Origin: Curtobacterium sp. MCLR17_036 | Lineage (GTDB): Bacteria; Actinomycetota; Actinomycetes; Actinomycetales; Microbacteriaceae | NCBI RefSeq assembly: GCF_003234445.2 | Contig: NZ_CP126269.1 | Coordinates: 744,001-808,000 of the forward strand | DNA: 64,000 nt | Direction: 5' to 3' | In this document: positions 50,503 to 59,367 of the stretch, in pieces | Layout: the number at the start of each line of letters is the position of its first letter | Position numbering within the stretch: the stretch's first letter is position 1 | Notes under the pieces: generated by a model | Seen by the model: the letters and a program-made list of their open reading frames with translations, nothing else | Told to the model about the DNA's origin: nothing | Databases searched by the model: none | Program-made: the position numbers and the translations under genes

Positions 50503-50949
50503 TCAGTGGTTCGGTGCGCCGACGTCGACGGCCGCGACGACGCGGTCGACGATCCTGACGAACCTGGCCACGTCCCGTTCCGAGAAGGAGGCCATCAGCT
50601 CGTGCAGGTGCTCGTTCGTGCCGTCCATCGCGCGCGCGAAGTCACGCCTGGCCGTCGTGGTCAGTTCGATGTGCCGGCTGCGGCCGTCGTCGGGGTTCGG
50701 GACGCGGCAGAGGTGCCCGCTCTGCTCGAGGCGGTCGACCATGCCCGTCACGGCGGGACCGGTGAGCCCCAGGTACTTCGCCAGGTCGGTCACGCGCACG
50801 GTCCGGCCGGCGTCCTGGGCCCGCGAGACGTACTGCAGCACGCCGACGTCGCCGCCGGACACCCCCAGCTGGTCGCGCAGTCGCGCTCGGAGATCCGAAA
50901 CTGCCGTCTCGAGACGGGTCAGCGCGCCGACGAGGTCGAGATCGCTCAC
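50503..50949 (-). CDS. MarR-family transcriptional regulator
   Basis: This 148-residue winged-helix regulator has the DNA-binding core VTDLAKYLGLTGPAVTGMVD and the wing PDDGRSRHIELT, which carries the conserved D-R motif. The GTG chosen lies eight bases from GAGGGG; a GTG two codons upstream is less well spaced. It is divergent from an AraC-family gene across about 120 bp. Target unknown; no transporter is adjacent on its own strand. Confidence 0.88.
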   Translation of the reverse strand: MSDLDLVGALTRLETAVSDLRARLRDQLGVSGGDVGVLQYVSRAQDAGRTVRVTDLAKYLGLTGPAVTGMVDRLEQSGHLCRVPNPDDGRSRHIELTTTARRDFARAMDGTNEHLHELMASFSERDVARFVRIVDRVVAAVDVGAPNH

Positions 50950-51068
50950 GGACACGTCCCCTCGGTGCGGATCTCGGTGCGGATCGGGCCGGTGCCACGA
51001 TGCGCTGCGCTCACCGGGTCAGCGTATCCGCGGAACGCACGACGTGTCATGTCGCGGGGAGTTCCGGC

Positions 51069-52052
51069 GTGAGCCTGTCCGGCGGGCGCACGGCGTCCGT
51101 GACGCGACCGGTCGAGGGTGTGCGCTTCGAGGTCGCCGGTTCCGGCGCCGAGTCGGCCGGGCGGGACCTCGCGCGGGTGCACGGCGCCGACCGGTGGTCC
51201 GTCCGGGCGACCGACGGCGACCCCGCGTACCGGTACACCGCGGTCGGTGACTCCGACGTGACGATCCGGCGGTCGCAGCTGCGCGGAGCGCTCTGGGGCC
51301 CGGTGCCGGTCGGCGGCGACTACATCGTCACCTGGATCACCGAGGGCAGCGCACACGTCGACACGAGCGGGTCGCGGATCGCACTGCGCCGGGACGTCCC
51401 GGTGCTCCTGCCGTGCGACGGCGAGTTCGTGTTCTCGGCCGCCGACCACGACCAGCGACTCGTGCACCTGGACCGGGAGTTCGTGCGCCGGGTCGCCGTC
51501 GGGACGCTCGGCCGGGACGACCGGCCGCTGCGCTTCGACCACGCCCGCGAGCCGGAGCCCGGCACCGCCGACCGCTGGCACCAGGCCCTGTCCGCCCTGT
51601 CCCGCTCGCTCCGGCTCGGCGGGCACGGCACCGACGACTGGCACGAGGCGAAGCTGCAGACCGTGGCGGCGTTCCTCGAGACCTTCCCGCCGCGTGGCGA
51701 CGACCTGCCCGAAGAGCTGTCGCTGCCGCGGAACGCGCGGTTGCGTGCTGCCGTCGAGTACATCCACGCGCACGCGGCCGAGACGGTCACCATCGCCGAG
51801 CTGTCGGCGGTGGCCGGGCTGAGCGTGCGGTCCGTGCAGGAGTCGTTCCGCCGGGTGTTCGACGTCACGCCGCTCGCGTACCTGCGCGACGTCCGGCTGG
51901 ACCGGGTCCGTGCGGAGCTGCTCGAGCTCGACCCGCAGGCGGGCGTCATCGGCGACGTCGCTCGAAAGTGGGGGTTCGCGCACCTCGGGCGCTTCTCGGC
52001 GTCCTACGCGGCACGGTTCGGCGAGTACCCGAAGCAGACGCTGCGGCGCTGA
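51069..52052 (+). CDS. AraC-family transcriptional regulator
   Basis: This 327-residue regulator has an N-terminal AraC_binding_2-like sensor domain and two C-terminal HTHs. The first HTH contains VTIAELSAVAGLSVRSVQESFRRV and the second IGDVARKWGFAHLGRFSASY. The GTG start has GGGGAG seven bases upstream. It is divergent from marR and convergent with a LacI gene. The regulated genes are not evident. Confidence 0.9.
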   Translation: MSLSGGRTASVTRPVEGVRFEVAGSGAESAGRDLARVHGADRWSVRATDGDPAYRYTAVGDSDVTIRRSQLRGALWGPVPVGGDYIVTWITEGSAHVDTSGSRIALRRDVPVLLPCDGEFVFSAADHDQRLVHLDREFVRRVAVGTLGRDDRPLRFDHAREPEPGTADRWHQALSALSRSLRLGGHGTDDWHEAKLQTVAAFLETFPPRGDDLPEELSLPRNARLRAAVEYIHAHAAETVTIAELSAVAGLSVRSVQESFRRVFDVTPLAYLRDVRLDRVRAELLELDPQAGVIGDVARKWGFAHLGRFSASYAARFGEYPKQTLRR

Positions 52053-52284
52053 CCGGCGCTGACCGGCGCTGACCGGCGCTGCGGCGCTCGACGGCACTGC
52101 CGCGCTGGCCGCGACGACGCCGTGCTGGCCGACGCTGCCGTGCTGGCGGGCACTGCGGCGCTGGACGGTGCGCGGTCGGGCGGCGGCGGTCGGGGCACGT
52201 CCAGGCGCCGGTCGGTGCGCGGGCAGGCGCCGGTCGGTGCGCGGTCAGGCGGCGGTCGGTGCGCGGTCAGGCGGCGGTGGGGGC
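52041..52284. repeat. tandem repeats between AraC and LacI genes
   Basis: Three copies of the 10-mer GACCGGCGCT (52051-52080) begin at the AraC stop. From 52202 four units of about 22 bases (CAGGCGCCGGTCGGTGCGCG) run into the 3' end of the convergent LacI gene and encode its last few residues. The middle part is GCTGGC/GGCACTGC-rich. No gene is visible in the interval. Confidence 0.8.
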
Positions 52285-53301
52285 CGTTCCGCTGCTCCGA
52301 CGCGTGCGCAGGGTGGTCGGCAGCCGCACGTGGTCCGACGCGTCCTCGCCGCGGAGCATGGTCAGGAGCATCTCGACCGCACGGGTGCCGAGCTCGGCGA
52401 GGGGCTGCGACACCGTGGTGAGCGGTGGGGTCGTGACCGACGCCTGCGGCACGTCGTCGAAGCCGACGACGGACAGGTCCTCGGGCACGCGGAGCCCGAG
52501 GTCGGCGGCGGCGCGCAGCACACCGACGGCCGAGGAGTCGTTCGCGGCGAACACGGCGGTCGGTCGGTCCTCGAGGGTCAGCAGCTGTCGGGCGACGACC
52601 GCGGACTGGTCCTCCTGGTACCCGCCGTCATGGAGCAGCCGCTCGTCGACCGCGATGCCGGCGGCCGCCAGGGCCGAGCGGTACCCGGCCTCGCGGAGCT
52701 GGGCCGAGGCGAGGTCGGCACGGCCCTGCACGTGCGCGATGCGCGTGTGCCCGAGCGCGAGCAGGTGCTCCACCGCGAGCACGGCCCCGCCCTCGTTGTC
52801 GGCGTCGACCGTGGCGTGCCCCTCCGGCCCGGTGTGCGGGTCGATGGCCACGACGGGGATGGTCGAGCTGGACAACGCCGTCGTGGGGGTGACCACGATG
52901 GCGCCGTCGATGAGCGTGCCGGACAGCCGCGACAGCGAGCGGCGTTCCCAGCCGGGTCGGTCGGCGCCGGTCATGAGCCCGGCGTAGGCGAGCAGCTCGT
53001 AGCCGGTGCCGGTGGCCGCGCTCGAGATGCCGCGGAGCAGCTCGGTCGAGAACGGCTCGAACTCGGGCACCAGGATGCCGATCACCCCGGTCCGCGAGCT
53101 CCGCAGGCTCCTGGCCACGAGCGACGTCTCGTACCCGAGGTCGTCGACGACCTGCTGCACGCGGACCATCGTCGCGGGGGCGACGCCGTCGCGCCGGTTG
53201 ATCACCTTCGACACGGTGGGGATCGACACCCCAGCGGCCCGTGCCACGTCGCCGATCGTCACCCGGCCGGCACCGGGATGCGCGCCGACGGCTGGATCCA
53301 T
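52267..53301 (-). CDS. LacI-family regulator of the bxl-like operon (BxlR-like)
   Basis: This 344-residue repressor has an HTH (VTIGDVARAAGVSIPTVSKVIN) and a sugar-binding domain (VAIDPHTGPEG, GHTRIAHVQGR). It is divergent from a binding protein-permease-permease-GH3 operon. This is the order of the Streptomyces bxlR/bxlEFGA locus for xylo-oligosaccharides. An ATCGATATCGAT palindrome and a TTGACA box lie between the two. The ATG is favoured; a GTG two codons upstream is possible. Confidence 0.9.
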   Translation of the reverse strand: MDPAVGAHPGAGRVTIGDVARAAGVSIPTVSKVINRRDGVAPATMVRVQQVVDDLGYETSLVARSLRSSRTGVIGILVPEFEPFSTELLRGISSAATGTGYELLAYAGLMTGADRPGWERRSLSRLSGTLIDGAIVVTPTTALSSSTIPVVAIDPHTGPEGHATVDADNEGGAVLAVEHLLALGHTRIAHVQGRADLASAQLREAGYRSALAAAGIAVDERLLHDGGYQEDQSAVVARQLLTLEDRPTAVFAANDSSAVGVLRAAADLGLRVPEDLSVVGFDDVPQASVTTPPLTTVSQPLAELGTRAVEMLLTMLRGEDASDHVRLPTTLRTRRSSGTAPTAA

Positions 53302-53343
53302 TGGCACACCGTACCGCGGCTGCGGGTTGCGGACGGTGAAGAA

Positions 53344-53366
53344 AACGTTATCGATATCGATTGACA
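53344..53366 (+). promoter_or_regulatory. LacI operator overlapping a -35 box
   Basis: AACGTT (53344-53349) is followed directly by the perfect palindrome ATCGATATCGAT (53350-53361), whose last base begins TTGACA (53361-53366), a consensus -35 box for the importer operon. A repressor bound here would block RNA polymerase. No strong -10 is visible 17 bases on (GCACGC). Confidence 0.65.
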
Positions 53367-53447
53367 TTGCCACGGAGCGCCTGGCACGCTCTCCGCAGCG
53401 GCAGTCGATGTCGCTGCATGTCAACGACGACACTCAGGAGATCCACG

Positions 53448-54743
53448 ATGACGAGGAAGATCCGTGCCGCGGCAGCCATCGCGCTGATCGGGGCGACAGC
53501 ACTGGTGGCCAGCGGCTGCTCGGCGGGCAGCGATGCCTCCGCAGACGGCGGGAAGGTCACGATGACCTTCTGGCACAACTCGACGACCGGTCCGGGCAAG
53601 GCCTACTGGGCCTCGACCGTCAAGGCGTTCGAGGACAAGTACCCGAACGTCACCATCAAGATCCAGGCGATCCAGAACGAGGACCTGGACGGCAAGCTGC
53701 AGACCGCGCTCAACTCCGGTGACGCACCCGACGTCTTCCTGCAGCGCGGCGGCGGCAAGATGGACGCGATGATCGCCGCCGGGCAGCTCATGGACATCTC
53801 CGACTCCATCAGCGCCGACGCGAAGCAGTCGATCAGCGCCGGCACCTTCGCCGGCTACGAGAAGGACGGCAAGACCTACGCCATGCCCGGCGCGGTGCTC
53901 CCCGAGGGCATCTGGTACTCGAAGGACCTGTTCGAGAAGGCCGGCATCGACGGCACGCCCACCACGATGGACGAGCTGAACGACGACATCGCGAAGCTCA
54001 AGTCCGCCGGGGTCGACCCGGTCGCCGTCGGCGCGAAGGACGCCTGGCCCGCCGCGCACTGGTACTACAACTTCGCCCTGCGCGAGTGCAGCCAGAAGAC
54101 GCTCGAGGACACCGCCAAGTCGCTGAAGTTCGACGACGCCTGCTGGACCAAGGCCGGCGACCAGCTCGAGGACTTCAACGCGACGAAGCCCTTCAACAAC
54201 GGCTTCCTCACCACGGCGGCGCAGCAGGGCGCCGGCAGCTCGGCGGGTCTGCTCGCCAACCACAAGGCGGCCATGGAGCTCATGGGTGCCTGGGACCCGG
54301 GCGTGATCGCCTCGCTGACCCCGGACGGCAAGCCGCTGTCCGACCTCGGCTGGTTCCCGTTCCCCACGATCGACGGCGGCAAGGGTGACCCGAAGTCGAT
54401 GATGGGCGGCGTCGACGGCAACTCCTGCTCGGCACAAGCCCCGAAGAAGGCCTGCACCGACTTCCTCAACTTCATCGTGCAGAAGGACAACCAGGAGGGC
54501 TACTACAAGGCCTTCAACGCCATCCCCGTGAACAAGGAGGCGCAGTCGGTCGTCGACTCCGACTACCTGAAGTCGGCGCTCGCCGCCTACCAGGAGGCCC
54601 CGTTCGTCTCGCAGTACCTCGACACCCTGTACGGCCAGAACGTCGGCAACGCGCTGAACACCAGCGTCGTGGACGTGCTCGCCGGCAAGGGCGACGCGAA
54701 GGACATCGTCTCGGCCACGAACCAGGCTGCGGCCAAGGGCTGA
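53448..54743 (+). CDS. sugar ABC substrate-binding lipoprotein (BxlE-like)
   Basis: This 431-residue family-1 solute-binding protein has signal peptide and lipobox LVASGC (Cys24). Mature elements include MTFWHNSTTGPGKAYW, GDAPDVFLQRGGGKMD and AMELMGAWDPGV. It heads an operon with two permeases and a GH3 glycosidase. The gene order matches bxlEFGA, so xylobiose or related beta-oligosaccharides are likely ligands, by analogy. AGGAG precedes the ATG. Confidence 0.92.
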   Translation: MTRKIRAAAAIALIGATALVASGCSAGSDASADGGKVTMTFWHNSTTGPGKAYWASTVKAFEDKYPNVTIKIQAIQNEDLDGKLQTALNSGDAPDVFLQRGGGKMDAMIAAGQLMDISDSISADAKQSISAGTFAGYEKDGKTYAMPGAVLPEGIWYSKDLFEKAGIDGTPTTMDELNDDIAKLKSAGVDPVAVGAKDAWPAAHWYYNFALRECSQKTLEDTAKSLKFDDACWTKAGDQLEDFNATKPFNNGFLTTAAQQGAGSSAGLLANHKAAMELMGAWDPGVIASLTPDGKPLSDLGWFPFPTIDGGKGDPKSMMGGVDGNSCSAQAPKKACTDFLNFIVQKDNQEGYYKAFNAIPVNKEAQSVVDSDYLKSALAAYQEAPFVSQYLDTLYGQNVGNALNTSVVDVLAGKGDAKDIVSATNQAAAKG

Positions 54744-54745
54744 CC

Positions 54746-55768
54746 ATGACCCTCGACACCTCGCTCAGCACGACCCCGACCACCGGGTCGGACGGCGCCG
54801 CGGGGACGTCCCCGGCGGGGAGCGGTACGCCGCTCCCCGCCGGTCGGCGGTCCACGCGCCGCATCGCGGACTGGCGGAAGCGGGTCGAGATCGCGGTCCT
54901 CGCCGGACCCGCGGTCATCGTCTTCGTGACGTTCGTGATCCTGCCCGTGGGCCTCGCCGCCTACTACGGGTTCTTCAAGTGGCAGGGCTACGGGCCGCCC
55001 ACCGACTTCGTCGGCCTGCAGAACTACCTCATCATCTTCCAGGACAAGGCGTTCCACGCGGTCCTCATGCACAACGGCTTCATCGTCGTGCTGTCGCTCG
55101 TGCTGCAGGGGCCGATCGCCATCGTGCTCGCCCTGCTGCTCAACCAGAAGATGCACGGCCGCGGGCTCATCCGCGTGCTCGTGTTCGTGCCCTACGTGAT
55201 CTCCGAGGTCATCGTGGGCACCGGCTGGAGCCTCATGCTCCAGTCGAACGGCGCCGTGAACGACATGTTCCAGAGCATCGGTCTCGGCGGTCTCCGGGCC
55301 GACTGGCTGTCCAACCCGGACATCGCGATCTGGACCCTGCTCGTGATCATCTCGTGGAAGTACATCGGCTTCGCGGTGATCCTGTTCCTCGCCGGGCTGC
55401 AGAGCATCCCGGAGGAGCTGTTCGAGGCGGCCGCCATCGACGGCGCCGGCTACTGGCAGATCCAGCGGCGGATCACCCTGCCGCTGCTCGGCCCGACCAT
55501 CCGGATCTGGGCGTTCCTGTCGATCATCGGCTCGCTGCAGCTGTTCGACCTCGTCTACATCATCTGGGGCCAGTACATCTCGTCGACCGCGGGCACCTCG
55601 ACGATGGCGACGTACATGGTCGCCAACGGCCGCACCTCGGGCAACTTCGGGTTCGGCAGCGCGGTCGCCGTCGTGATGTTCCTGATCTCGCTCGCCGTCG
55701 CCCTCGTCTACCAGCGTTTCGTGCTCCGCCGGGACACCGCCGGCGCACTCACGGAGAGGAAGAACTGA
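54746..55768 (+). CDS. carbohydrate ABC permease 1 (BxlF-like)
   Basis: This 340-residue MalF-like CUT1 permease has a long Thr/Gly-rich N terminus, six helices, and the EAA loop EAAAIDGAGYWQIQRRITLP. Its ATG lies two bases after the binding-protein stop, and its TGA overlaps the next ATG (TGATG). Confidence 0.93.
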   Translation: MTLDTSLSTTPTTGSDGAAGTSPAGSGTPLPAGRRSTRRIADWRKRVEIAVLAGPAVIVFVTFVILPVGLAAYYGFFKWQGYGPPTDFVGLQNYLIIFQDKAFHAVLMHNGFIVVLSLVLQGPIAIVLALLLNQKMHGRGLIRVLVFVPYVISEVIVGTGWSLMLQSNGAVNDMFQSIGLGGLRADWLSNPDIAIWTLLVIISWKYIGFAVILFLAGLQSIPEELFEAAAIDGAGYWQIQRRITLPLLGPTIRIWAFLSIIGSLQLFDLVYIIWGQYISSTAGTSTMATYMVANGRTSGNFGFGSAVAVVMFLISLAVALVYQRFVLRRDTAGALTERKN

Positions 55769-56649
55769 TGGCCACCACGACCATCGTCGCCCCCGGGCGC
55801 CGGGCCACGCGGGAGCGCCGGTCCAGCGCGGCGATCGGCCGCGCAAACCCGCTCACCTACCTGGTGGCGGTCCTGTTCGTCGCCGCGAACCTCGCGCCGG
55901 TGGCGTACATCGTGCTCGGCGGGTTCCGCACGAACTCGCAGATCACCACGAGCCCCGCGGGCCTGCCGGCGCCGTTCGAGTTCGGCAACTACGGCTCGGT
56001 GCTGTCGAGCGGCATCTTCTGGCAGCAGCTCGGCAACTCGACGATCAGCGCCGTGTCCACCACGGTCGGCGTCGTCGTGCTCGGGCTGATGGTGAGCTTC
56101 GTGCTCGCCCGTTACCAGTTCGTCGGCCGCGGCGGCCTGTACGCATTGTTCGCCGCCGGGCTCATGTTCCCCATCACGGTCGCCATCACCCCGCTGTACC
56201 TGCTCGTCAAGGACCTGCACCTGACGAACAGCCTGGTCGGGGTGATCCTGCCGCAGATCGCGTTCGCCCTGCCGACCACCGTGATCATCCTCGTGCCGTT
56301 CCTGCGGGCGATCCCGGACGAGCTCGAGGAGGCCGCCTCGATCGACGGCGCCAGCCGGCTCGGGTTCTTCTTCCGGATGGTCGTGCCGCTGTCGCTGCCG
56401 GGCGTCGTCACGGTCGGCATCCTCGCCTTCATCGCGAGCTGGAACAGCTACATCCTGCCGCTCTTCATCCTCAACAACGAGGGCAGCTACACCCTGCCGC
56501 TCGGCGTGCAGGCGTTCTCGTCGCAGTACTCGGTCGACACGGCGAAGGTCCTGGCGTTCACGTCGATGTCGATGATCCCGGCCCTCGTGTTCTTCACGAT
56601 CTTCCAGCGTCGCATCGTCGGCGGCCTGACCGGGGCGGTGAAGGGGTGA
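55768..56649 (+). CDS. carbohydrate ABC permease 2 (BxlG-like)
   Basis: This 293-residue MalG-like CUT1 permease has six helices and the EAA loop EAASIDGASRLGFFFRMVVP, ending GGLTGAVKG. It overlaps the GH3 gene by 4 bases. As with the other two importers here, the ATPase must be supplied from elsewhere. Confidence 0.93.
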   Translation: MATTTIVAPGRRATRERRSSAAIGRANPLTYLVAVLFVAANLAPVAYIVLGGFRTNSQITTSPAGLPAPFEFGNYGSVLSSGIFWQQLGNSTISAVSTTVGVVVLGLMVSFVLARYQFVGRGGLYALFAAGLMFPITVAITPLYLLVKDLHLTNSLVGVILPQIAFALPTTVIILVPFLRAIPDELEEAASIDGASRLGFFFRMVVPLSLPGVVTVGILAFIASWNSYILPLFILNNEGSYTLPLGVQAFSSQYSVDTAKVLAFTSMSMIPALVFFTIFQRRIVGGLTGAVKG

Positions 56650-59207
56650 CCGCGACCGACGCGACCCGCACCGCGGGACGCACGCCGCGCCTCCCGGCCA
56701 CCCCCGCGGCAGCGACGGACGCCGACACCGTGACGGACGCCGACACCGTGACGGACGACGACACCGTGACGGACGCCGACGCCGCGACGGCCACCGCGAC
56801 CCGCGCCGACCGCGCGACCGCCCTGCTCGCCGAGATGACGCTCGAGGAGAAGACCGCGCAGCTCGTCGGCTACTGGCTCGACCAGGACGGCGTCGTCGCA
56901 CCGATGCAGGGCGAGATGACGGCCGCGGCGGACGGCCGCACCCTGGCCGACATCACCCGGCACGGGATCGGCCAGTTCACCCGCGTCTACGGCACCCGTC
57001 CGGTCGAACCGGACGAGCGGGCGGCGTGGCTCTGGGCGGAGCAGCGCCGGTTGCGTCGGGAGACCCGGCTCGGGATCCCGGCGCTCGTGCACGAGGAGTG
57101 CCTGACCGGGCTCGCCGCGTGGAAGGCCGCGACGTTCCCGACCCCGCTCGCGTGGGGTGCCGCCTTCGACCCGGACCTGGTCGAGCAGGTGGGTGCCGCG
57201 ATCGGCGCCTCGATGCGCGAGCTCGGTGTGCACCAGGGGCTGGCCCCGGTGCTCGACGTCGTCCGCGACCCGCGGTGGGGGCGGGTCGACGAGTGCATCG
57301 GCGAGGACCCGTACCTGGTCGGCACAGTGGGCACCGCGTACGTGCGTGGTCTGCAGAGCGCGGGCGTCGACGCGACGCTCAAGCACTTCCTCGGGTACTC
57401 GGCGTCGCAGGCGGGCCGCAACCACGCACCGGTGCACGCCGGACCGCGCGAGGTCGCCGACGTCTTCCTGCCACCGTTCGAGATGGCGCTCCACGACGGC
57501 GGTGCGCGCAGCGTCATGAACTCGTACGCCGAGATCGACGGCGTGCCCGTCGCGGCGAACGGGACGCTGCTCACCGACCTGCTCCGCGACCGCCTCGGCT
57601 TCACCGGGACGGTCGTCGCCGACTACTTCTCGGTGGCGTTCCTCGAGGTCATGCACGGCATCGCCGCCGACCGTGGTGCGGCCGCGGCGCTCGCGCTCGA
57701 GGCCGGCATCGACGTCGAACTGCCCACCGGGGACGCCTACCTCGGCCCGCTGGTCGAGCGCGTGCGGTCGGGGCAGGTCGACGAGGCGCTCGTCGACCGC
57801 GCGGTGCTCCGGGTCCTGCGGCAGAAGGAGCGGCTCGGGCTGCTCGACGACGACGCGTTCCGGGACGAGCCGCCCACCGGGGTCGACCTCGACACCCCGC
57901 TGCACCGGGACCTCGCACGACGGCTGGCCGCACGGTCGCTCGTGCTGCTCGCCAACGAACCGGTCACGGGGGACACGCCCGTCCTGCCGCTCGCGCCGGG
58001 CACCTCGCTCGCGGTCATCGGCCCGAACGCCGACCGCGCCGAGGCGCTGCAGGGCTGCTACTCGTTCGCCAACCACGTGCTCGCCGCACACCCGGACCTG
58101 CCGCTCGGCTTCGCGATCCCGACCGTGCGCGAGGCCCTGGAAGGCGTCAGCGCCCCGGGCACGGTGCGCTTCGCCGCCGGCTGCGCCGTCACCGGCACCG
58201 ACCGCTCGGGCTTCGACGAGGCGGTCGCCGCCGCGTCCGCCTCGGACGTCGCGGTGGTCGTGGTGGGGGACCAGGCCGGACTGTTCGGCCGCGGCACGGT
58301 CGGCGAGGGCAACGACACCGAGTCGCTCGACCTGCCCGGCGTGCAGCGCGAGCTCGTCGAGGCCGTCGTCGCGACCGGGACGCCGACGGTCGTGGTGCTC
58401 CTGACCGGGCGGCCCTACGCCGTCGGCTGGGCGCTCGACGACGAGCCGGACGGCCGCGGCGACGGCACGCACCCGCGACGGCCGGCGGCCGTCGTGCAGG
58501 CGTTCTTCCCCGGAGAAGAGGGGGGACCGGCCATCGCGGACCTGCTCACCGGGGCCACGTCGCCGTCCGGCCGGCTGCCGGTGTCGCTGCCGCGGTCCGC
58601 GGGCGCGCAGCCGTACACCTACCTGCACCCGCGCCTCGGCGGTCCGTCCGACGTCACCGCGGCGGACTCGACGCCGGTGCGGCCGTTCGGGTTCGGGCTC
58701 GGCTACACGTCGTTCGTCGCCGAGGACCTGGTCGTCGACCCGGAGGTCCGCTCGGACGGTGTCCTCGCGGCGACGGTCACGGTCCGCAACACCGGTGGCC
58801 GCGACGGCGAGGAGGTCGTGCAGCTCTACGGGCACGACCTGCACGCGACCGTCACGCGGCCCGAGGTGCAGCTGCTCGGCTACGCGCGGGTCGCGCTCGC
58901 CGCGGGGGAGTCCGCCCGGGTGCGCTTCCGCGTCCCCGCCGGGCGCTTCGCCCACACCGACCTGCGGATGCGCCGGGTGGTCGAGCCCGGGGACGTGCAG
59001 GTGTGGGTGGCGTCGCACGCCGCGGCGTCCCGGCCAGGAGGCCCGGTGCCGACGGGCGGGATCGTCGCGTCCGGCGGCGGGCCGGCCCGACGGCCCGTCC
59101 CCGGCTCCGCCACGGAGCGCGCGACGGTCGCGGTGACCGGGCCGCTGCACGAGGTGACGGTGCGGGACGCCCGCATCGTGACCTGGTCGGTCGTCGCCCA
59201 GGACTGA
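56646..59207 (+). CDS. GH3 beta-glycosidase (beta-xylosidase/glucosidase, BxlA-like)
   Basis: This 853-residue exo-glycosidase has a TIM barrel, an alpha/beta sandwich and a C-terminal FnIII-like domain. The nucleophile is Asp326 in VVADYFSV, followed by FLEVMHGIAADRGAAAALALEAGIDVELPTG spread over residues 331-361, a pattern I associate with beta-xylosidases. LKHFLGYSASQAGRNHAP binds substrate, and VVVGDQAG belongs to the second domain. No signal peptide is present, so imported oligosaccharides are cut in the cytoplasm. Residues 24-46 come from four 18-base repeats, and a Pro/Gly-rich stretch near 790-820 has P2-like DNA. Confidence 0.9.
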   Translation: MTATDATRTAGRTPRLPATPAAATDADTVTDADTVTDDDTVTDADAATATATRADRATALLAEMTLEEKTAQLVGYWLDQDGVVAPMQGEMTAAADGRTLADITRHGIGQFTRVYGTRPVEPDERAAWLWAEQRRLRRETRLGIPALVHEECLTGLAAWKAATFPTPLAWGAAFDPDLVEQVGAAIGASMRELGVHQGLAPVLDVVRDPRWGRVDECIGEDPYLVGTVGTAYVRGLQSAGVDATLKHFLGYSASQAGRNHAPVHAGPREVADVFLPPFEMALHDGGARSVMNSYAEIDGVPVAANGTLLTDLLRDRLGFTGTVVADYFSVAFLEVMHGIAADRGAAAALALEAGIDVELPTGDAYLGPLVERVRSGQVDEALVDRAVLRVLRQKERLGLLDDDAFRDEPPTGVDLDTPLHRDLARRLAARSLVLLANEPVTGDTPVLPLAPGTSLAVIGPNADRAEALQGCYSFANHVLAAHPDLPLGFAIPTVREALEGVSAPGTVRFAAGCAVTGTDRSGFDEAVAAASASDVAVVVVGDQAGLFGRGTVGEGNDTESLDLPGVQRELVEAVVATGTPTVVVLLTGRPYAVGWALDDEPDGRGDGTHPRRPAAVVQAFFPGEEGGPAIADLLTGATSPSGRLPVSLPRSAGAQPYTYLHPRLGGPSDVTAADSTPVRPFGFGLGYTSFVAEDLVVDPEVRSDGVLAATVTVRNTGGRDGEEVVQLYGHDLHATVTRPEVQLLGYARVALAAGESARVRFRVPAGRFAHTDLRMRRVVEPGDVQVWVASHAAASRPGGPVPTGGIVASGGGPARRPVPGSATERATVAVTGPLHEVTVRDARIVTWSVVAQD
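56715..56786 (+). repeat. translated 18-bp tandem repeat, 4 units
   Basis: Four units of ACGGACGCCGACACCGTG (TDADTV) encode an acidic N-terminal stretch of the GH3 enzyme; the last unit has diverged. Unit length equals that of the repeat at 3033-3104, although the sequences differ. Confidence 0.88.
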
Positions 59208-59227
59208 TCCCGCCCGGCCGTGACCGG

Positions 59228-59262
59228 CGACGGCGCTCCGCACCCGGTGCGGAGCGCCGTCG
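59228..59262. terminator. 16-bp stem hairpin after GH3 gene
   Basis: CGACGGCGCTCCGCAC pairs perfectly with GTGCGGAGCGCCGTCG around CCG, 20 bases after the operon's stop and before the convergent histidine kinase gene. It is a strong candidate for a bidirectional terminator. A GGT-repeat tract follows. Confidence 0.85.
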
Positions 59263-59367
59263 CCGTCGCCGTCCGGTGCGGGCGGTGCCGGCCCGGGGCG
59301 GTGGTGGTGGTGGTGATGCGGGACGGACCGGGAGCTGCGGGACGGAGGGGGCCGGGCCTCCCGGACG

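Noticed and set aside
59295..59320. GGT-repeat tract after the GH3 terminator
   Set aside because: It is a short simple-sequence run outside any gene with no paired structure, and there is nothing to support a function.
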